A DNA stretch of 51,782 nt from CAYVFC01 sp964450715 (GCA_964450715.1 CAYVFC010000048.1:1-51782), one strand, 5' to 3'. Counted from the stretch's first letter, positions 34,368 through 43,866 are shown. Notes: a model not told the origin generated them from the letters alone. Made by a program: numbers and translations.

Positions 34368-36125
34368 TCAGGCCTGCCCGCGGAAGACCCGCGCGATCTC
34401 CTCCGCGGGCGAGAGGCGGTCGCGGTAGGGGACGGGTCGTGCCTTGCGGCCCTTCCTCACCCAGACTCGATCGTCAAAGGTGCGGTAATAGCTCCAGCGC
34501 GGCGGCGGATCGGATACCACCGGTGCGGGCGGAGTCTTGATGTTCTGGCCGATGCGCCTGTTGAGGTAGGGAGCGGCGATCCTCGTATACCAGGGCAGGG
34601 AGCCGAGCTGCTCGCGGACGCGACCTTCGAGCAGGCGGGCGCGCTCGCGGACCGTCTCGCTCTGGTGGTGGCGGATCACAGCGGGCAGGTAGGCCGCCAG
34701 CGCCGCTGCTCGGGTGCGGGCGAGCTCGGCCTTGTAGGCGTGGTACTCGTCCCGTTTCTCTTTCAGTTGATCGATGTAGTCCAGGGAGATTTCGAGCAGC
34801 ATGAGCGCCTGCGGACCGTTGACGTCCCTGAGCTGCTGGTGGGCGTAGTCGAAGAAGGCCTGGACCTCGCCCTGCTTCAGGTTCTTCAGGACAAAGACGT
34901 CGTCCTTCCAGAGGTGGAAGTCCTCCCAGCGGTAGGAGTCGAGGATACGGCCCTCTTCCAGCATCCGGTCGTAGAGCGGCGTGCCGGGGCAGGGGGTGAG
35001 CGGCGAGATCTGGTAGGCCTCGGGTTTGAGCGCCACGAACTGGTCGATGTCCTGCTTGAGATTCTCCCGGTCGTGGAAGTCGAAGCCCAGCACCAGGGAG
35101 GCCACGGTGCCGATGCCGTTCCGGTGCAGGTTGTCAAAAAGCTCCTTGACCTCTTTGCCCTTTCGTTTGCCGTAGTGGTCGTCGGTGAGATCGGCGCCGC
35201 TGAGGAAGCTCTCCACTCCGATCCAGACCATGCTCAGGCCGCTATCGCGCAGCTCTTCGGGCTCGAACTGCGATAGCGAGCGCACGCCGCCGAAGGTGAA
35301 GTAGCCGATCCCCCAGGTCTTGCGGTCGCTTCTCAGCAGACGGCCGAGCTCGCGCACGTACTCCTTGTTGAGGAAGAAGTCCTCGTCGAAGAGGTTCACG
35401 ATCAGGTTGTCGGTCCTGAGCCGCGTCTGGTAGTTCTTCATGAAGCGGTAGACCTGAGCGGGCTCGGCCACGTAGTGCTTCTTGTGGTGGAAGAAGGCGC
35501 TGGTGTTGCAGAAGTCGCAGGCGTTGGGGCAGCCCAGGCTGACCAGGATGGTGGGGATGCGCGCCTGCACCTCGAGCCCCGCCATGGACATGCCGGTCAT
35601 GGGCAGGGTGTACTGGGTGATCTCCCGGTCCAGCGGGGTGTCGTCCAGGATGCGGCGCATGAAGCCGACCCCTTCCTCCCGGCAGAGGTAGTCGGCGTTT
35701 TCTCTTATGTATACCGCATCGCCGTTCGTGTCCCCCGGCACCGGAGTGGCCAGGGCGCTGACCCCGTATCCGCCGATCACGATCTTGGTGCGCGGCAGCT
35801 TCTCGCGGATCCGCTTCATCATGCGGGCGATCTTGGCGGTGTGCAGGCTCTTGAGCTGGAAGCCGACTACCTCGTACCCCTCATCCAGCTCGCGATCGAA
35901 CTCGTCCCAGTGGGGGTTCTCCAGCACGGTGGTGGGACTGGAGATGTTCTCGGCGATGAGATAGAGCCCGAAGTAATGGCAGTGGGAGGTCATCTGGAAC
36001 GGTCCATGACCCCGGCCCAGCCGGGAGGTCATGATGTCGTACATGTCCTCGCCCCAGGCCAGATCATTGGGCCCATAGCTGGAGGTCAAAAGCACTCGCG
36101 GTTTGTGTCCGACGGCCTGTTTCAT
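34368..36125 (-). CDS. B12-binding-type radical SAM enzyme
   Basis: The N-terminal ~190 residues resemble a cobalamin-binding Rossmann domain (EVVGFQLKSLHTAKIARMMK and KIVIGGYGVSAL), but without an evident DxHxxG cobalamin-ligand motif. The radical SAM core follows, with SLGCPNACDFCNTSAFF, a CxxxCxxC cluster near residues 197-204. Later landmarks include NLFDEDFFLNKEYV, MVWIGVESFLSG and PLTPCPGTPLYDRM, which belong to the BchE-like class. The C-terminal ~150 residues are helical and basic. It is the last gene of a three-gene operon after two chelatase-type ATPases, with a 2-bp gap. A tetrapyrrole- or corrinoid-linked substrate is a reasonable inference from that context, but the substrate is unknown. 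Confidence 0.8.
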   Translation of the reverse strand: MKQAVGHKPRVLLTSSYGPNDLAWGEDMYDIMTSRLGRGHGPFQMTSHCHYFGLYLIAENISSPTTVLENPHWDEFDRELDEGYEVVGFQLKSLHTAKIARMMKRIREKLPRTKIVIGGYGVSALATPVPGDTNGDAVYIRENADYLCREEGVGFMRRILDDTPLDREITQYTLPMTGMSMAGLEVQARIPTILVSLGCPNACDFCNTSAFFHHKKHYVAEPAQVYRFMKNYQTRLRTDNLIVNLFDEDFFLNKEYVRELGRLLRSDRKTWGIGYFTFGGVRSLSQFEPEELRDSGLSMVWIGVESFLSGADLTDDHYGKRKGKEVKELFDNLHRNGIGTVASLVLGFDFHDRENLKQDIDQFVALKPEAYQISPLTPCPGTPLYDRMLEEGRILDSYRWEDFHLWKDDVFVLKNLKQGEVQAFFDYAHQQLRDVNGPQALMLLEISLDYIDQLKEKRDEYHAYKAELARTRAAALAAYLPAVIRHHQSETVRERARLLEGRVREQLGSLPWYTRIAAPYLNRRIGQNIKTPPAPVVSDPPPRWSYYRTFDDRVWVRKGRKARPVPYRDRLSPAEEIARVFRGQA

Positions 36126-36127
36126 TT

Positions 36128-38266
36128 CTATCGTCCTGTACCTCGGTTTCGTTCGGTCGCGTCGCCCACCGCTCGCACCATACCGCGGCTCAACGCATCC
36201 TCCAGTACGGTATAGCTGGCGTCGAGGGCCTCGGCCAGCTGTTGCGCGCGGTCGAAGCTGCCGAGATGTTTCTCCTCGGTATCGATCACGACCGTTTTCA
36301 ACTTCTTTTCCTTTCTGAGTAGGTCGCAGATGGCGAAAATTTCCCGGGAAATTTCCCCGAAGGCGGGCCCCTCGTAGATCCGGTTCCGGTCCATGCCGAC
36401 ATTGGCCCGGCCGTCCGTGATCAGGACCATGAGGGGAAATGTGGCGGGATTGCTACGCAGCTGGCTCCGGATTAGCTGATACGATACCAGCAGACCGTGA
36501 CCGAGCGGTGTCCGGCCCCCGGTCGGCAGCTCTTCCAGCAGCTTCTTGGCCAGCTCGACCGAGTTGGTCGGCGGTAGCAGGACCTCCGCGCTGTCGTCCT
36601 TGAAGGCCACCAGCGCCACCCGGTCCCGCTTCTGATAGGCCTCGACGAGCAGGGAAAGGATGGCGCTCTTGGTCTCGGTCATCAGCCGGGTGCCCATGGA
36701 ACCGCTGGCATCGACCACAAACAGAAGCAGGGCGGAGCTGTTCTTCTTGCGTATCTTCTCCCGGATGTCCTCGGGCTCGATGGCCACGGCCAGATCGGTC
36801 GGGGCACGCCGCTTCTGGTGCGGAGCCGCCGCCCGCAAGGTCGCGTCGAAGGCCAGGTCGTCGTTCTGGCGTTGAGAGGTCGCCCGTACGTAGCGCCCCC
36901 TGCGGTCACCGGCCGTTCGCGTCTGTCTGCGCCGGCCGCTACGCCGGGAGAGCTTCTCCCGTTCGAACCGCATATCCCGGGTGGACAGCAGCACCTCGCG
37001 GCCCACCTCGAAGATACGGTCCTCGCCGCGGCTGCTACCCGAAGGCATCGCCCGTTCGTTACCGCTGTCGCTGGCCGGATCGGACGACGGCTGCCCCTCG
37101 GGCCTCTGCCCGGATTGCTCCTTCTCGCCGGGTTGGCCCTCCGGATTGGCGGAAGATTCGCCGGTCTGCTCCTGTAGCCGGTCCGATACCGACTCATCCG
37201 GGGCCTGAGGCGTCTGGGTCGAGGAAGCCTGTTCGCCCCTCGACGCGCGGACGCGATGCGGCTCGCGTTTTCGGTGCGGAAGGACCAGTCGAGCCGCTGC
37301 GCTCAGGTCGCAGGGCTCGACCGCGGTGCGGCCGTATAGCGCGGCCAGGGTACGGGCGCTCTTCTCCATGAGGATGTCGGCCCGGTGGCCGGCCACGCGG
37401 TTCTGCCTGCAGATGTCGGAAATGGTGCCGAGCAGCTGGTCGGAGAGGGTCACCGCCGGTAGCAGCGCGCGCGCGGCGACGATGGCCTTTTCGAGCCGTT
37501 CCTGCTCCGCCCGCCAGCAATCCGCGAAGCCCTCCGGATCGGTTTCGAACCGTTCGCGCCTGCGGATGATATCCTTTCTCTGTTCCGCGTCGGCAATACC
37601 GCTCACGGTCACCGCCAGGCCGAAACGGTCCAGGAGCTGGGGCCGGAGCTCGCCTTCCTCCGGATTCATGGTCGCCGCCAGCACGAAACGGGCGGGATGA
37701 ACGCAACTGACCGCTTCTCGCTTGACGACGTTGACCCCGGTAGCCGCCGCGTCGAGCAGGATGTCGACCAGGTAGTCCTCCAGCAGGTTGACCTCATCTA
37801 TATAGAGGATGTTCCGGTTAGCTTCCGCCAGCAGCCCCGGGCGGAAGGCGGCGCGGCCGCTTCTCAGCGCCAGCTCGAAGTCCAGACTGCCGGCCAGGCG
37901 GTCCTCGCTGGCATTGAGCGGCAGGGGCACCACTTCGACCGGAACCCTTTCCGCCGGCAGCTTCCCCTCGGAGCGCATCCGTCTCCGGCACCCGTCGCAC
38001 AGGTCGGACGGCCGGGAGGGATCGCAGCGGAAGGGACACCCGGGCACCACCTCGATCTCGGGGAGCAAGTCCGCCAGCGCCCGTACCGCCGTGGACTTGG
38101 CCGTTCCTTTTTGGCCGCTGATTAGTATGCCGCCGATGAAGGGATTGACCGCGTTGAGCAGCAACCCCAGCTTGAGCTGTTCCTGCCCGACCAGTGCCGC
38201 GAAGGGGAAGAGCGTCGCGCGGTACCTTTCGCGGGGAGCGGTCAACTCAACACCCGGTCTTGCCAT
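36128..38266 (-). CDS. Fused AAA ATPase-VWA chelatase subunit (BchD/ChlD- or cobaltochelatase-like)
   Basis: An N-terminal AAA+ module has Walker A GQKGTAKST (~residue 51), a Cys insertion CPFRCDPSRPSDLCDGC (~76-92) and Walker B LYIDEVNLL, plus ATMNPEEGELRPQLLDRFGL. A ~120-residue Ser/Pro/Gln/Glu-rich linker follows. Then comes a VWA domain with the MIDAS motif DASGSMG (~516), a TPLGHG loop and LITDGRANVGM (~616). Unlike most BchD proteins, the ATPase part keeps intact Walker motifs. It overlaps the upstream chelatase-I gene by 20 bp. These subunits form ATP-driven rings that insert Mg or Co into tetrapyrroles with a large BchH/CobN subunit. None is in the window, so the metal and substrate are undetermined. 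Confidence 0.85.
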   Translation of the reverse strand: MARPGVELTAPRERYRATLFPFAALVGQEQLKLGLLLNAVNPFIGGILISGQKGTAKSTAVRALADLLPEIEVVPGCPFRCDPSRPSDLCDGCRRRMRSEGKLPAERVPVEVVPLPLNASEDRLAGSLDFELALRSGRAAFRPGLLAEANRNILYIDEVNLLEDYLVDILLDAAATGVNVVKREAVSCVHPARFVLAATMNPEEGELRPQLLDRFGLAVTVSGIADAEQRKDIIRRRERFETDPEGFADCWRAEQERLEKAIVAARALLPAVTLSDQLLGTISDICRQNRVAGHRADILMEKSARTLAALYGRTAVEPCDLSAAARLVLPHRKREPHRVRASRGEQASSTQTPQAPDESVSDRLQEQTGESSANPEGQPGEKEQSGQRPEGQPSSDPASDSGNERAMPSGSSRGEDRIFEVGREVLLSTRDMRFEREKLSRRSGRRRQTRTAGDRRGRYVRATSQRQNDDLAFDATLRAAAPHQKRRAPTDLAVAIEPEDIREKIRKKNSSALLLFVVDASGSMGTRLMTETKSAILSLLVEAYQKRDRVALVAFKDDSAEVLLPPTNSVELAKKLLEELPTGGRTPLGHGLLVSYQLIRSQLRSNPATFPLMVLITDGRANVGMDRNRIYEGPAFGEISREIFAICDLLRKEKKLKTVVIDTEEKHLGSFDRAQQLAEALDASYTVLEDALSRGMVRAVGDATERNRGTGR

Positions 38267-39293
38267 CTCCTCGCGGCGCCAGATCGTCGATCAGCTTTCG
38301 ATCGATGGTTCTGTTCTCGAAGGGGCGGCGGCGCATGCGATGGGTGAGGGCGAGCTCGATGACGGCGTCGATATCGTCGTCCTGCACCTGCGTCCTTCCG
38401 TGGAAGCTGGCGACCGTCTTGGCCGCCTTCATCATCACCAGATCGGACCGGTGTCCGTCCACCTGAAGCGCGATCCCGATACCGGCGATACGCAGAAGAA
38501 GCTTGTCCGATATCTCGACCGCGGGCAGAAGCTCGCGCGCCCGTACGATCTTTTCGGCCAGCTCCTGCTCGGCCGGTGCGTGGGAGGATATCATCTGTAA
38601 AGGATCGCTCTCGAACAGCGCCCAGCGCTTGACGATCTCCACCCTTTGCCCGGGGTCGGCGATGGACTCGATGTTCACGCAGAGGCCGAAGCGATCCAGC
38701 AGCTGCGGCCGCAGCTCCCCCTCCTCGGGATTCATGGTGCCCACCAGGATGAACTCCGCCGGGTGGCTGTAGCTGACCCCCTCGCGCTCGACGAAGTTCA
38801 CGCCCATGGCCGCCGCGTCGAGCAAGACGTCCACGATGTGGTCGTCGAGCAGGTTGACCTCGTCCACGTAGAGGATTGCCCGGTTGGCCTGGGCCAGAAT
38901 ACCCGGGTCAAAGCGCTTCTCGCCCTGGCGCAGGGCGTGTTCCAAGTCCAGGGTTCCCACCACGCGGTCCTCGGTAGCGTTGATGGGCAGGTCCACCACC
39001 GGCATCCTCTCCCGGACGATCTCGAGTTTTCCGGCCGCCGCCAGCTTCTCCCGGCACCCGGGGCAGAGCTTCTCCGGCTGTCCCGGGTCGCAGCGGAAGC
39101 GGCAGCCGCTGGAGAGGTCCATTTCGGGCAAGAGCGACGCCAGCGCTCTGGCGGCGGTAGACTTGGCCGTTCCCTTCTCCCCCCGGATCAGTACGCCGCC
39201 CAGCCTGGGATTGATGGCATTGAGCACCAGCGCCATCTTCATGTTCGGTTGCCCGACGATGGCGGAAAAGGGAAAAACCGGCTGATCCTTCAC
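38247..39293 (-). CDS. Magnesium chelatase subunit I-like AAA ATPase (BchI/ChlI)
   Basis: The 348-residue AAA+ protein has Walker A GEKGTAKSTAARALA (~residue 37), a Cys-containing insertion SGCRFRCDPGQPEKLCPGC (~61-79), Walker B ILYVDEVNLLDDHIVDVLLD and sensor GTMNPEEGELRPQLLDRFGL. The four Cys in the insertion could bind a metal such as zinc. Its length equals that of BchI/ChlI. It is the first gene of the operon with the fused ATPase-VWA subunit and the radical SAM enzyme, and is divergent from tsaE. The operon promoter must lie in or near the short space before tsaE. Confidence 0.88.
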   Translation of the reverse strand: MKDQPVFPFSAIVGQPNMKMALVLNAINPRLGGVLIRGEKGTAKSTAARALASLLPEMDLSSGCRFRCDPGQPEKLCPGCREKLAAAGKLEIVRERMPVVDLPINATEDRVVGTLDLEHALRQGEKRFDPGILAQANRAILYVDEVNLLDDHIVDVLLDAAAMGVNFVEREGVSYSHPAEFILVGTMNPEEGELRPQLLDRFGLCVNIESIADPGQRVEIVKRWALFESDPLQMISSHAPAEQELAEKIVRARELLPAVEISDKLLLRIAGIGIALQVDGHRSDLVMMKAAKTVASFHGRTQVQDDDIDAVIELALTHRMRRRPFENRTIDRKLIDDLAPRGDGKTGC

Positions 39294-39345
39294 GACTGGC
39301 TAGGATACCATGCACGACAGAAGAGGCGAGCATATACTGGGCGAT

Positions 39346-39858
39346 ATGGTCGAACCCCTCGAGCTCGAGCTCAGCAACCGGCGCGACACGCGGCGCCTGG
39401 GCTACGCGTTGGCAGACGTGCTTGCCGCCGGAGATCTGGTGGTGCTGGAGGGGGACCTGGCCGCGGGCAAGACCTTCCTGGTCCGGGCCGTGGCTCGCGC
39501 CATGGGCGTGCCGACCTCGGTGCCGGTTACCAGCCCCACCTTCGAGCTGGTGCACGAGCTGGCTGGCAGGCTGCCATTGCTGCACGTGGACCTGTACCGC
39601 CTGGGATCCGCGGACCAGTTGGCGGAGCTGGGGCTGCAAGAGAGGATCGGGTTCGACGCCGTGGTGCTGGTGGAGTGGGGAGACCGTTTCGCCGAGGCCC
39701 TCGGCGGACAGGGATTGTGGATTTTCCTGCTGCTGCCGGAAAGGGACGTCCGTCGCGTCCGGCTCGAGGGACGTGGGCCAGGGGGAGAGGCGCTGCTGGC
39801 ACGGCTAAGCGCGCGGCTGGTACGAGAAAATCGTGGCAAAACCGGGGTGAGCGGCTAA
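39346..39858 (+). CDS. tsaE: tRNA threonylcarbamoyladenosine biosynthesis ATPase TsaE
   Basis: TsaE is the ATPase that works with TsaB and TsaD to make t6A37 on ANN-decoding tRNAs. Visible motifs are Walker A GDLAAGKTFLVRAVA, the TSPTFELVHEL switch, LHVDLYRLGS and LVEWGDRF. I chose ATG 39346 because it gives the usual ~170-residue protein starting just before the DTRRLGYALADVL helix. The ATG at 39310 would add 12 residues and leave only 16 bp to the divergent chelatase gene. It is followed after 10 bp by greA. Confidence 0.92.
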   Translation: MVEPLELELSNRRDTRRLGYALADVLAAGDLVVLEGDLAAGKTFLVRAVARAMGVPTSVPVTSPTFELVHELAGRLPLLHVDLYRLGSADQLAELGLQERIGFDAVVLVEWGDRFAEALGGQGLWIFLLLPERDVRRVRLEGRGPGGEALLARLSARLVRENRGKTGVSG

Positions 39859-39868
39859 AGTCAGCCCC

Positions 39869-40342
39869 ATGGCGCGAGACCCCATCACAATGCAAGGTTA
39901 CGAGACCCTGAAGGCGGAGCTCGATCAGCTCAAGGGACCGGAACGGGTCAAGATCGCGGCCGAGATCGAGGCGGCCCGGGAGCACGGTGACCTGAGCGAG
40001 AACGCCGAGTACCACGCGGCCAAGGAGAAGCAGGGGCAAATCGAGGCCCAGATACGCAAGCTTGAGGACATGCTGTCCAACGCCGAGATCGTGGATACCT
40101 CCACGCTGGGCGGCGACAGGGTGAAGTTCGGCGCTCGCGTTACCCTGGAGGATATCGATACCGGTAAGGTCGCCGAATATCGCATCGTCGGGGTAGGGGA
40201 GGCGGATATCGCCAAGGGCACCATCTCCTATACCTCGCCCATGGCGCGGGGGCTGATGAACCACCAGGTGGGCGACGAGGTTCGCGTTCAAGTCCCGGGA
40301 GGGGTGCGGGCCTACGAGATTTCCGATATTCGCTGGGACTGA
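39869..40342 (+). CDS. greA: Transcription elongation factor GreA
   Basis: GreA rescues backtracked RNA polymerase by stimulating transcript cleavage through its secondary channel. The 157-residue protein has the N-terminal coiled coil with the acidic tip motif GDLSENAEYHAAKE (~residues 36-49) and the FKBP-like C-terminal domain (YRIVGVGEADIAKGTISYTSP...GRAL-like segment, VQVPGGVRAYEI). It lies 10 bp after tsaE and 22 bp before ileS, so probably in one transcript. Confidence 0.97.
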   Translation: MARDPITMQGYETLKAELDQLKGPERVKIAAEIEAAREHGDLSENAEYHAAKEKQGQIEAQIRKLEDMLSNAEIVDTSTLGGDRVKFGARVTLEDIDTGKVAEYRIVGVGEADIAKGTISYTSPMARGLMNHQVGDEVRVQVPGGVRAYEISDIRWD

Positions 40343-40364
40343 GTAGCTGATAGAGGGCGGCGAA

Positions 40365-43265
40365 GTGGCCGAGAAGAGCGACTACAAGAAGACGATTCTT
40401 CTTCCGCGCACCGATTTTCCCATGCGGGCGAATCTGGCGCAGCGCGAGCCGTCGATCTGCGAGCGTTGGGAGAAGGAAGAAACCTACCGGCGCTTGCTCG
40501 AGCAGCGGGCGGGAGCGGACCGCTTCCGGTTTCACGACGGCCCGCCCTATGCAAACGGCAACATCCATTACGGCCATGTCCTGAACAAGGTGCTGAAGGA
40601 TATCGTGGTGAAATACCAGTGCCTGGCGGGGCGGATGACCAAGTTCGTCCACGGCTGGGACTGCCACGGCCTGCCCATCGAGATCAACGTGGAGCGCTCG
40701 GTCGGCCGCGAGAAACGGGCGGCCATGGGCGCCAGCCAGATACGCGCCGCCTGCCGCCGCGAGGCGGAGAAGTGGTTGAACGTTCAGCGCGACCAGTTCA
40801 AGCGCCTGGGGGTCTTCGGTACCTGGGAGCAGCCGTACCTCACCATGAATCCGGATTACGAACGCGGGATCGTCGAGGCGCTGGCCGCCTTTGTCCGGCA
40901 TCAGCTGGTCTACCGCGGGAAGAAGCCGGTCTTCTGGTGCGCCAGCTGCCGCACCGCGCTGGCCGAAGCCGAGATCGAGTATCACCAGCACGAGTCGCCC
41001 AGCATCTACGTCAAGTTCCCGCTGGCCGCCCCGGATGCGGCCGAGCTGTTGCGCCGCTTCGCGATGCCGGAGAGCGCCGCCGCCAAACCGGTGTACGCCC
41101 TGATCTGGACTACCACGCCCTGGACGCTCGCCGCCAACCTGGCCATCGCCGTGCACCCCGAGTACCAGTACCGGCTGGCGGACCTGGGTGACGAGATCTG
41201 GCTGATGGCCCGCGGACTGCAACCCTTTGTCCTGGAAGCTGCGGGCCGCGAGGCGCTATCGAACAGCGGGGACCTGGAGGGCAGGCAGCTCAGCGGCGTC
41301 TCGGCCCGACATCCCTTCGAGGACCGGGCCTCACCGCTTCTGACCGCGGATTTCGTCACCCTGGATACGGGCACCGGGCTGGTGCATATCGCGCCCGGGC
41401 ACGGGCGGGACGACTACCTGCTGGGGCAGCAGCACGGGCTGCAACCCTATGCCCCGGTGGACGATGACGGGCGCTTTACCGACGAGGTTCGACCCGAGTG
41501 GCGCGGCCGGCAGGTGTTCGAGGCCAACCCCGACATCGTGGCGTTTCTGGCCGAAACGGGGCGGCTGGCCAACAGAGCGGGCGAGGTGCTCAAGCACGAC
41601 TACCCCCACTGCTGGCGCTGCAAGAACCCCATTGTCTTCCGGGCCACCACTCAGTGGTTCATCGCCCTGGACCGGCCCATGGCCGGCCGGGAGTCCGGAC
41701 AGACGCTGCGCCAGCTGGCGTTAGCCGAGATCGACGCCATTGCCGGTGGCCGGGAGCTCGAGCCAGATGAGACGGGCAAGCCGCCCAGCGGCTGGATACC
41801 GGCCTTCGGGCGCGACCGCATCCACGGCATGCTCTCCGATCGCCCCGACTGGTGCATCTCCCGCCAGAGGGCCTGGGGCGTTCCCATACCGGCGCTGCAC
41901 TGCCGCGCCTGCGGGCAGGTGCACCTGAGCGAACAGGTCGTGCTGCACGTGGCCGATATCTTCGGCCGCGAGGGCGCGGATAGCTGGTACGAAAAAGATA
42001 CCGGCGCCTTTGTCCCGGACGGATTTCGCTGCCAGCAGTGCGGCAGCGCGGATTTCGATAAGGACGCCAATATCCTGGACGTTTGGTTCGAGTCGGGCGC
42101 CTCCTTTTGGAGCGTCATGCGCGACGAGGGCGAAGGATTGGGGCTTCCGGCGGACCTCTACCTGGAGGGCTCGGATCAGCACCGCGGCTGGTTCCACAGC
42201 GCCTTGCTGGTGGGGGCAGCCGTGCTGGGACGCGCGCCCTACCGGCGGGTTCTGACCCACGGTTTCGTCTGCGACGAGCAGGGCCGCCCCTACTCCAAGA
42301 GCGAGCTGCGACGGCGCCAGGAAGCGGGCGAGAAGGTACAGTACATAGAGCCGGCGACCGTGGTTAAGCAACAGGGTGCCGAGCTGTTGCGCCTCTGGGC
42401 GGCTTACGAGGATTTCCGTTACGATGTGGGCTACTCGAAGGAGCATCTCAATCAGGTATCCGACGCGTATTTCAAGATCAGGAACACCATCCGCTTCCTG
42501 CTCGGCAACCTGCACGACTTCGACGCCGGCCGCGCGCCGGAGAAGCTCGAGCCGCTGGACGCCTGGGCCATGGCGCGTCTGCGCAAGTACCTCGACCAGG
42601 TGGTGAGCGCCTACGAGCGGTACGACTTCCGTACCGTATTCCACCGGACCGTGGAGTTGTGCGTGGGCGAGTGGTCCGCCTTCTATCTGGACGTGCTGAA
42701 GGACCGGCTCTACTGCGACGCGGCCGACTCCTGCAGGCGCAGGTCCGCGCAGAGCGTGGTGTACGCCATCGCGCGCGGAACCATCGCCGTGCTGGCGCCC
42801 ATGCTCTCCTTTACCGCCGAGGAGGCCTGGCGGCATCTGCCCGGCGAGCGGGACAACTCCGTTTTTCTGCGCGGAACCATCGCCGCACCGTCGTTCGGGA
42901 GCGGCGACGCCGAGCTGCTGGAAGCCGGCCGCGCGCTGCTGGAGACGCGGGACCTGCTCAACCTGGCCATCGAGGAGAAGGTAAAGGCCAAGCAGATGGG
43001 GCACCGCCGCGAGGTGGAGGCGCGCATCACGCTGCCGCCGGAGCGCCTGCGCCTGCTGCGGGTGGTCACCGACGACCTGGCCGAGGCCTTCGCCGTCTCG
43101 GCGGTTGAAGTGTGCGAGGGAGACGAGGCTGGCGTCGAGGTCGTGGTCAGCACCGCCGCCCGCTGCCCCCGCTGCTGGCGCCACCGCGCCGACGTGGGTA
43201 CCGACCCGTCTCATCCCGAGCTGTGCGAGCGGTGCGCTGCGGTTCTAGGTGTTGGGGCGGGCTGA
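40365..43265 (+). CDS. ileS: Isoleucyl-tRNA synthetase
   Basis: A class I synthetase of 966 residues. The HIGH motif is in DGPPYANGNIHYGHVLNK (~residue 58), followed by WDCHGLPIE. The CP1 editing domain has WTTTPWTLAANLAI (~residue 246) and TGLVHIAPGHG. The KMSKS loop position reads DEQGRPYSKSELRRR, so the first Lys-Met is replaced while the Ser-Lys-Ser core stays. The C-terminus carries a zinc-binding CPRCWRHRADVG...CERC. GTG 40365 has GAGGG about 7 nt upstream. It is followed by lspA at 11 bp, an association seen in many bacteria. Confidence 0.96.
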   Translation: MAEKSDYKKTILLPRTDFPMRANLAQREPSICERWEKEETYRRLLEQRAGADRFRFHDGPPYANGNIHYGHVLNKVLKDIVVKYQCLAGRMTKFVHGWDCHGLPIEINVERSVGREKRAAMGASQIRAACRREAEKWLNVQRDQFKRLGVFGTWEQPYLTMNPDYERGIVEALAAFVRHQLVYRGKKPVFWCASCRTALAEAEIEYHQHESPSIYVKFPLAAPDAAELLRRFAMPESAAAKPVYALIWTTTPWTLAANLAIAVHPEYQYRLADLGDEIWLMARGLQPFVLEAAGREALSNSGDLEGRQLSGVSARHPFEDRASPLLTADFVTLDTGTGLVHIAPGHGRDDYLLGQQHGLQPYAPVDDDGRFTDEVRPEWRGRQVFEANPDIVAFLAETGRLANRAGEVLKHDYPHCWRCKNPIVFRATTQWFIALDRPMAGRESGQTLRQLALAEIDAIAGGRELEPDETGKPPSGWIPAFGRDRIHGMLSDRPDWCISRQRAWGVPIPALHCRACGQVHLSEQVVLHVADIFGREGADSWYEKDTGAFVPDGFRCQQCGSADFDKDANILDVWFESGASFWSVMRDEGEGLGLPADLYLEGSDQHRGWFHSALLVGAAVLGRAPYRRVLTHGFVCDEQGRPYSKSELRRRQEAGEKVQYIEPATVVKQQGAELLRLWAAYEDFRYDVGYSKEHLNQVSDAYFKIRNTIRFLLGNLHDFDAGRAPEKLEPLDAWAMARLRKYLDQVVSAYERYDFRTVFHRTVELCVGEWSAFYLDVLKDRLYCDAADSCRRRSAQSVVYAIARGTIAVLAPMLSFTAEEAWRHLPGERDNSVFLRGTIAAPSFGSGDAELLEAGRALLETRDLLNLAIEEKVKAKQMGHRREVEARITLPPERLRLLRVVTDDLAEAFAVSAVEVCEGDEAGVEVVVSTAARCPRCWRHRADVGTDPSHPELCERCAAVLGVGAG

Positions 43266-43276
43266 TACGGGTTACG

Positions 43277-43864
43277 ATGGTGAAGCGAACCCCTCGAGCG
43301 ATTCTCCTCTGTCTGTCGGCGCTGGCCCTGATGACGGCGCTGGACCTCTGGACCAAACATCTGGCCGAGCGCTATCTCTCGCGTGAGATCCCCGGCCTCT
43401 CCCAGGCGGCCTGCGAGCCCGACGAGCGGGGCAGGCTCTCCATGCAACGGGCGCGCTCCGACGAGGTGGTGTTGGTGGAGGGCTACCTCGAGCTCAGGTA
43501 CACCGAGAACTGCGGGGCGGCCTTCGGTATGCTCAACGATGCTCCTCGCTGGCTCCGCTACGGGCTGTTCATGACCGCGGCCGCGGTGGCCGTTATCGCG
43601 CTGATATGGATGTTCGTGCAGGGTAGCGGCGGACCGTTGTTCGCCTTCAGCGTGCCCTTTATCGCCTCGGGGGCGCTGGGCAACCTGGTGGACCGCGTTC
43701 AGCGCGTCTACGTGGTCGACTTCATCCGTTTCCATATCCACGACGTATTCGAGTGGCCCACCTTCAACGTGGCCGACTCGACCATCACCGTGGGGGTCGT
43801 TCTGTTGTTGATAGACGGTTTTCGTCGCCAGCCCGAGCCCGCGTCGGACGATACAGCCGGGTAA
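43277..43864 (+). CDS. lspA: Lipoprotein signal peptidase (signal peptidase II)
   Basis: LspA cleaves prolipoproteins before the lipidated Cys. Four TM helices are visible. The first catalytic Asp lies in GALGNLVDRVQRVYVVDFIRF and the second in FNVADSTITVG, as in the family. An insertion of ~35 residues (about 36-73, containing AACEPDERGRLSMQRARSDE) sits between TM1 and the ELRYTENCGAAFG motif. ATG 43277 follows ileS by 11 bp. The frame is open upstream inside ileS, but only this start gives a normal N-terminal TM helix. Confidence 0.95.
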   Translation: MVKRTPRAILLCLSALALMTALDLWTKHLAERYLSREIPGLSQAACEPDERGRLSMQRARSDEVVLVEGYLELRYTENCGAAFGMLNDAPRWLRYGLFMTAAAVAVIALIWMFVQGSGGPLFAFSVPFIASGALGNLVDRVQRVYVVDFIRFHIHDVFEWPTFNVADSTITVGVVLLLIDGFRRQPEPASDDTAG

Positions 43865-43866
43865 CG

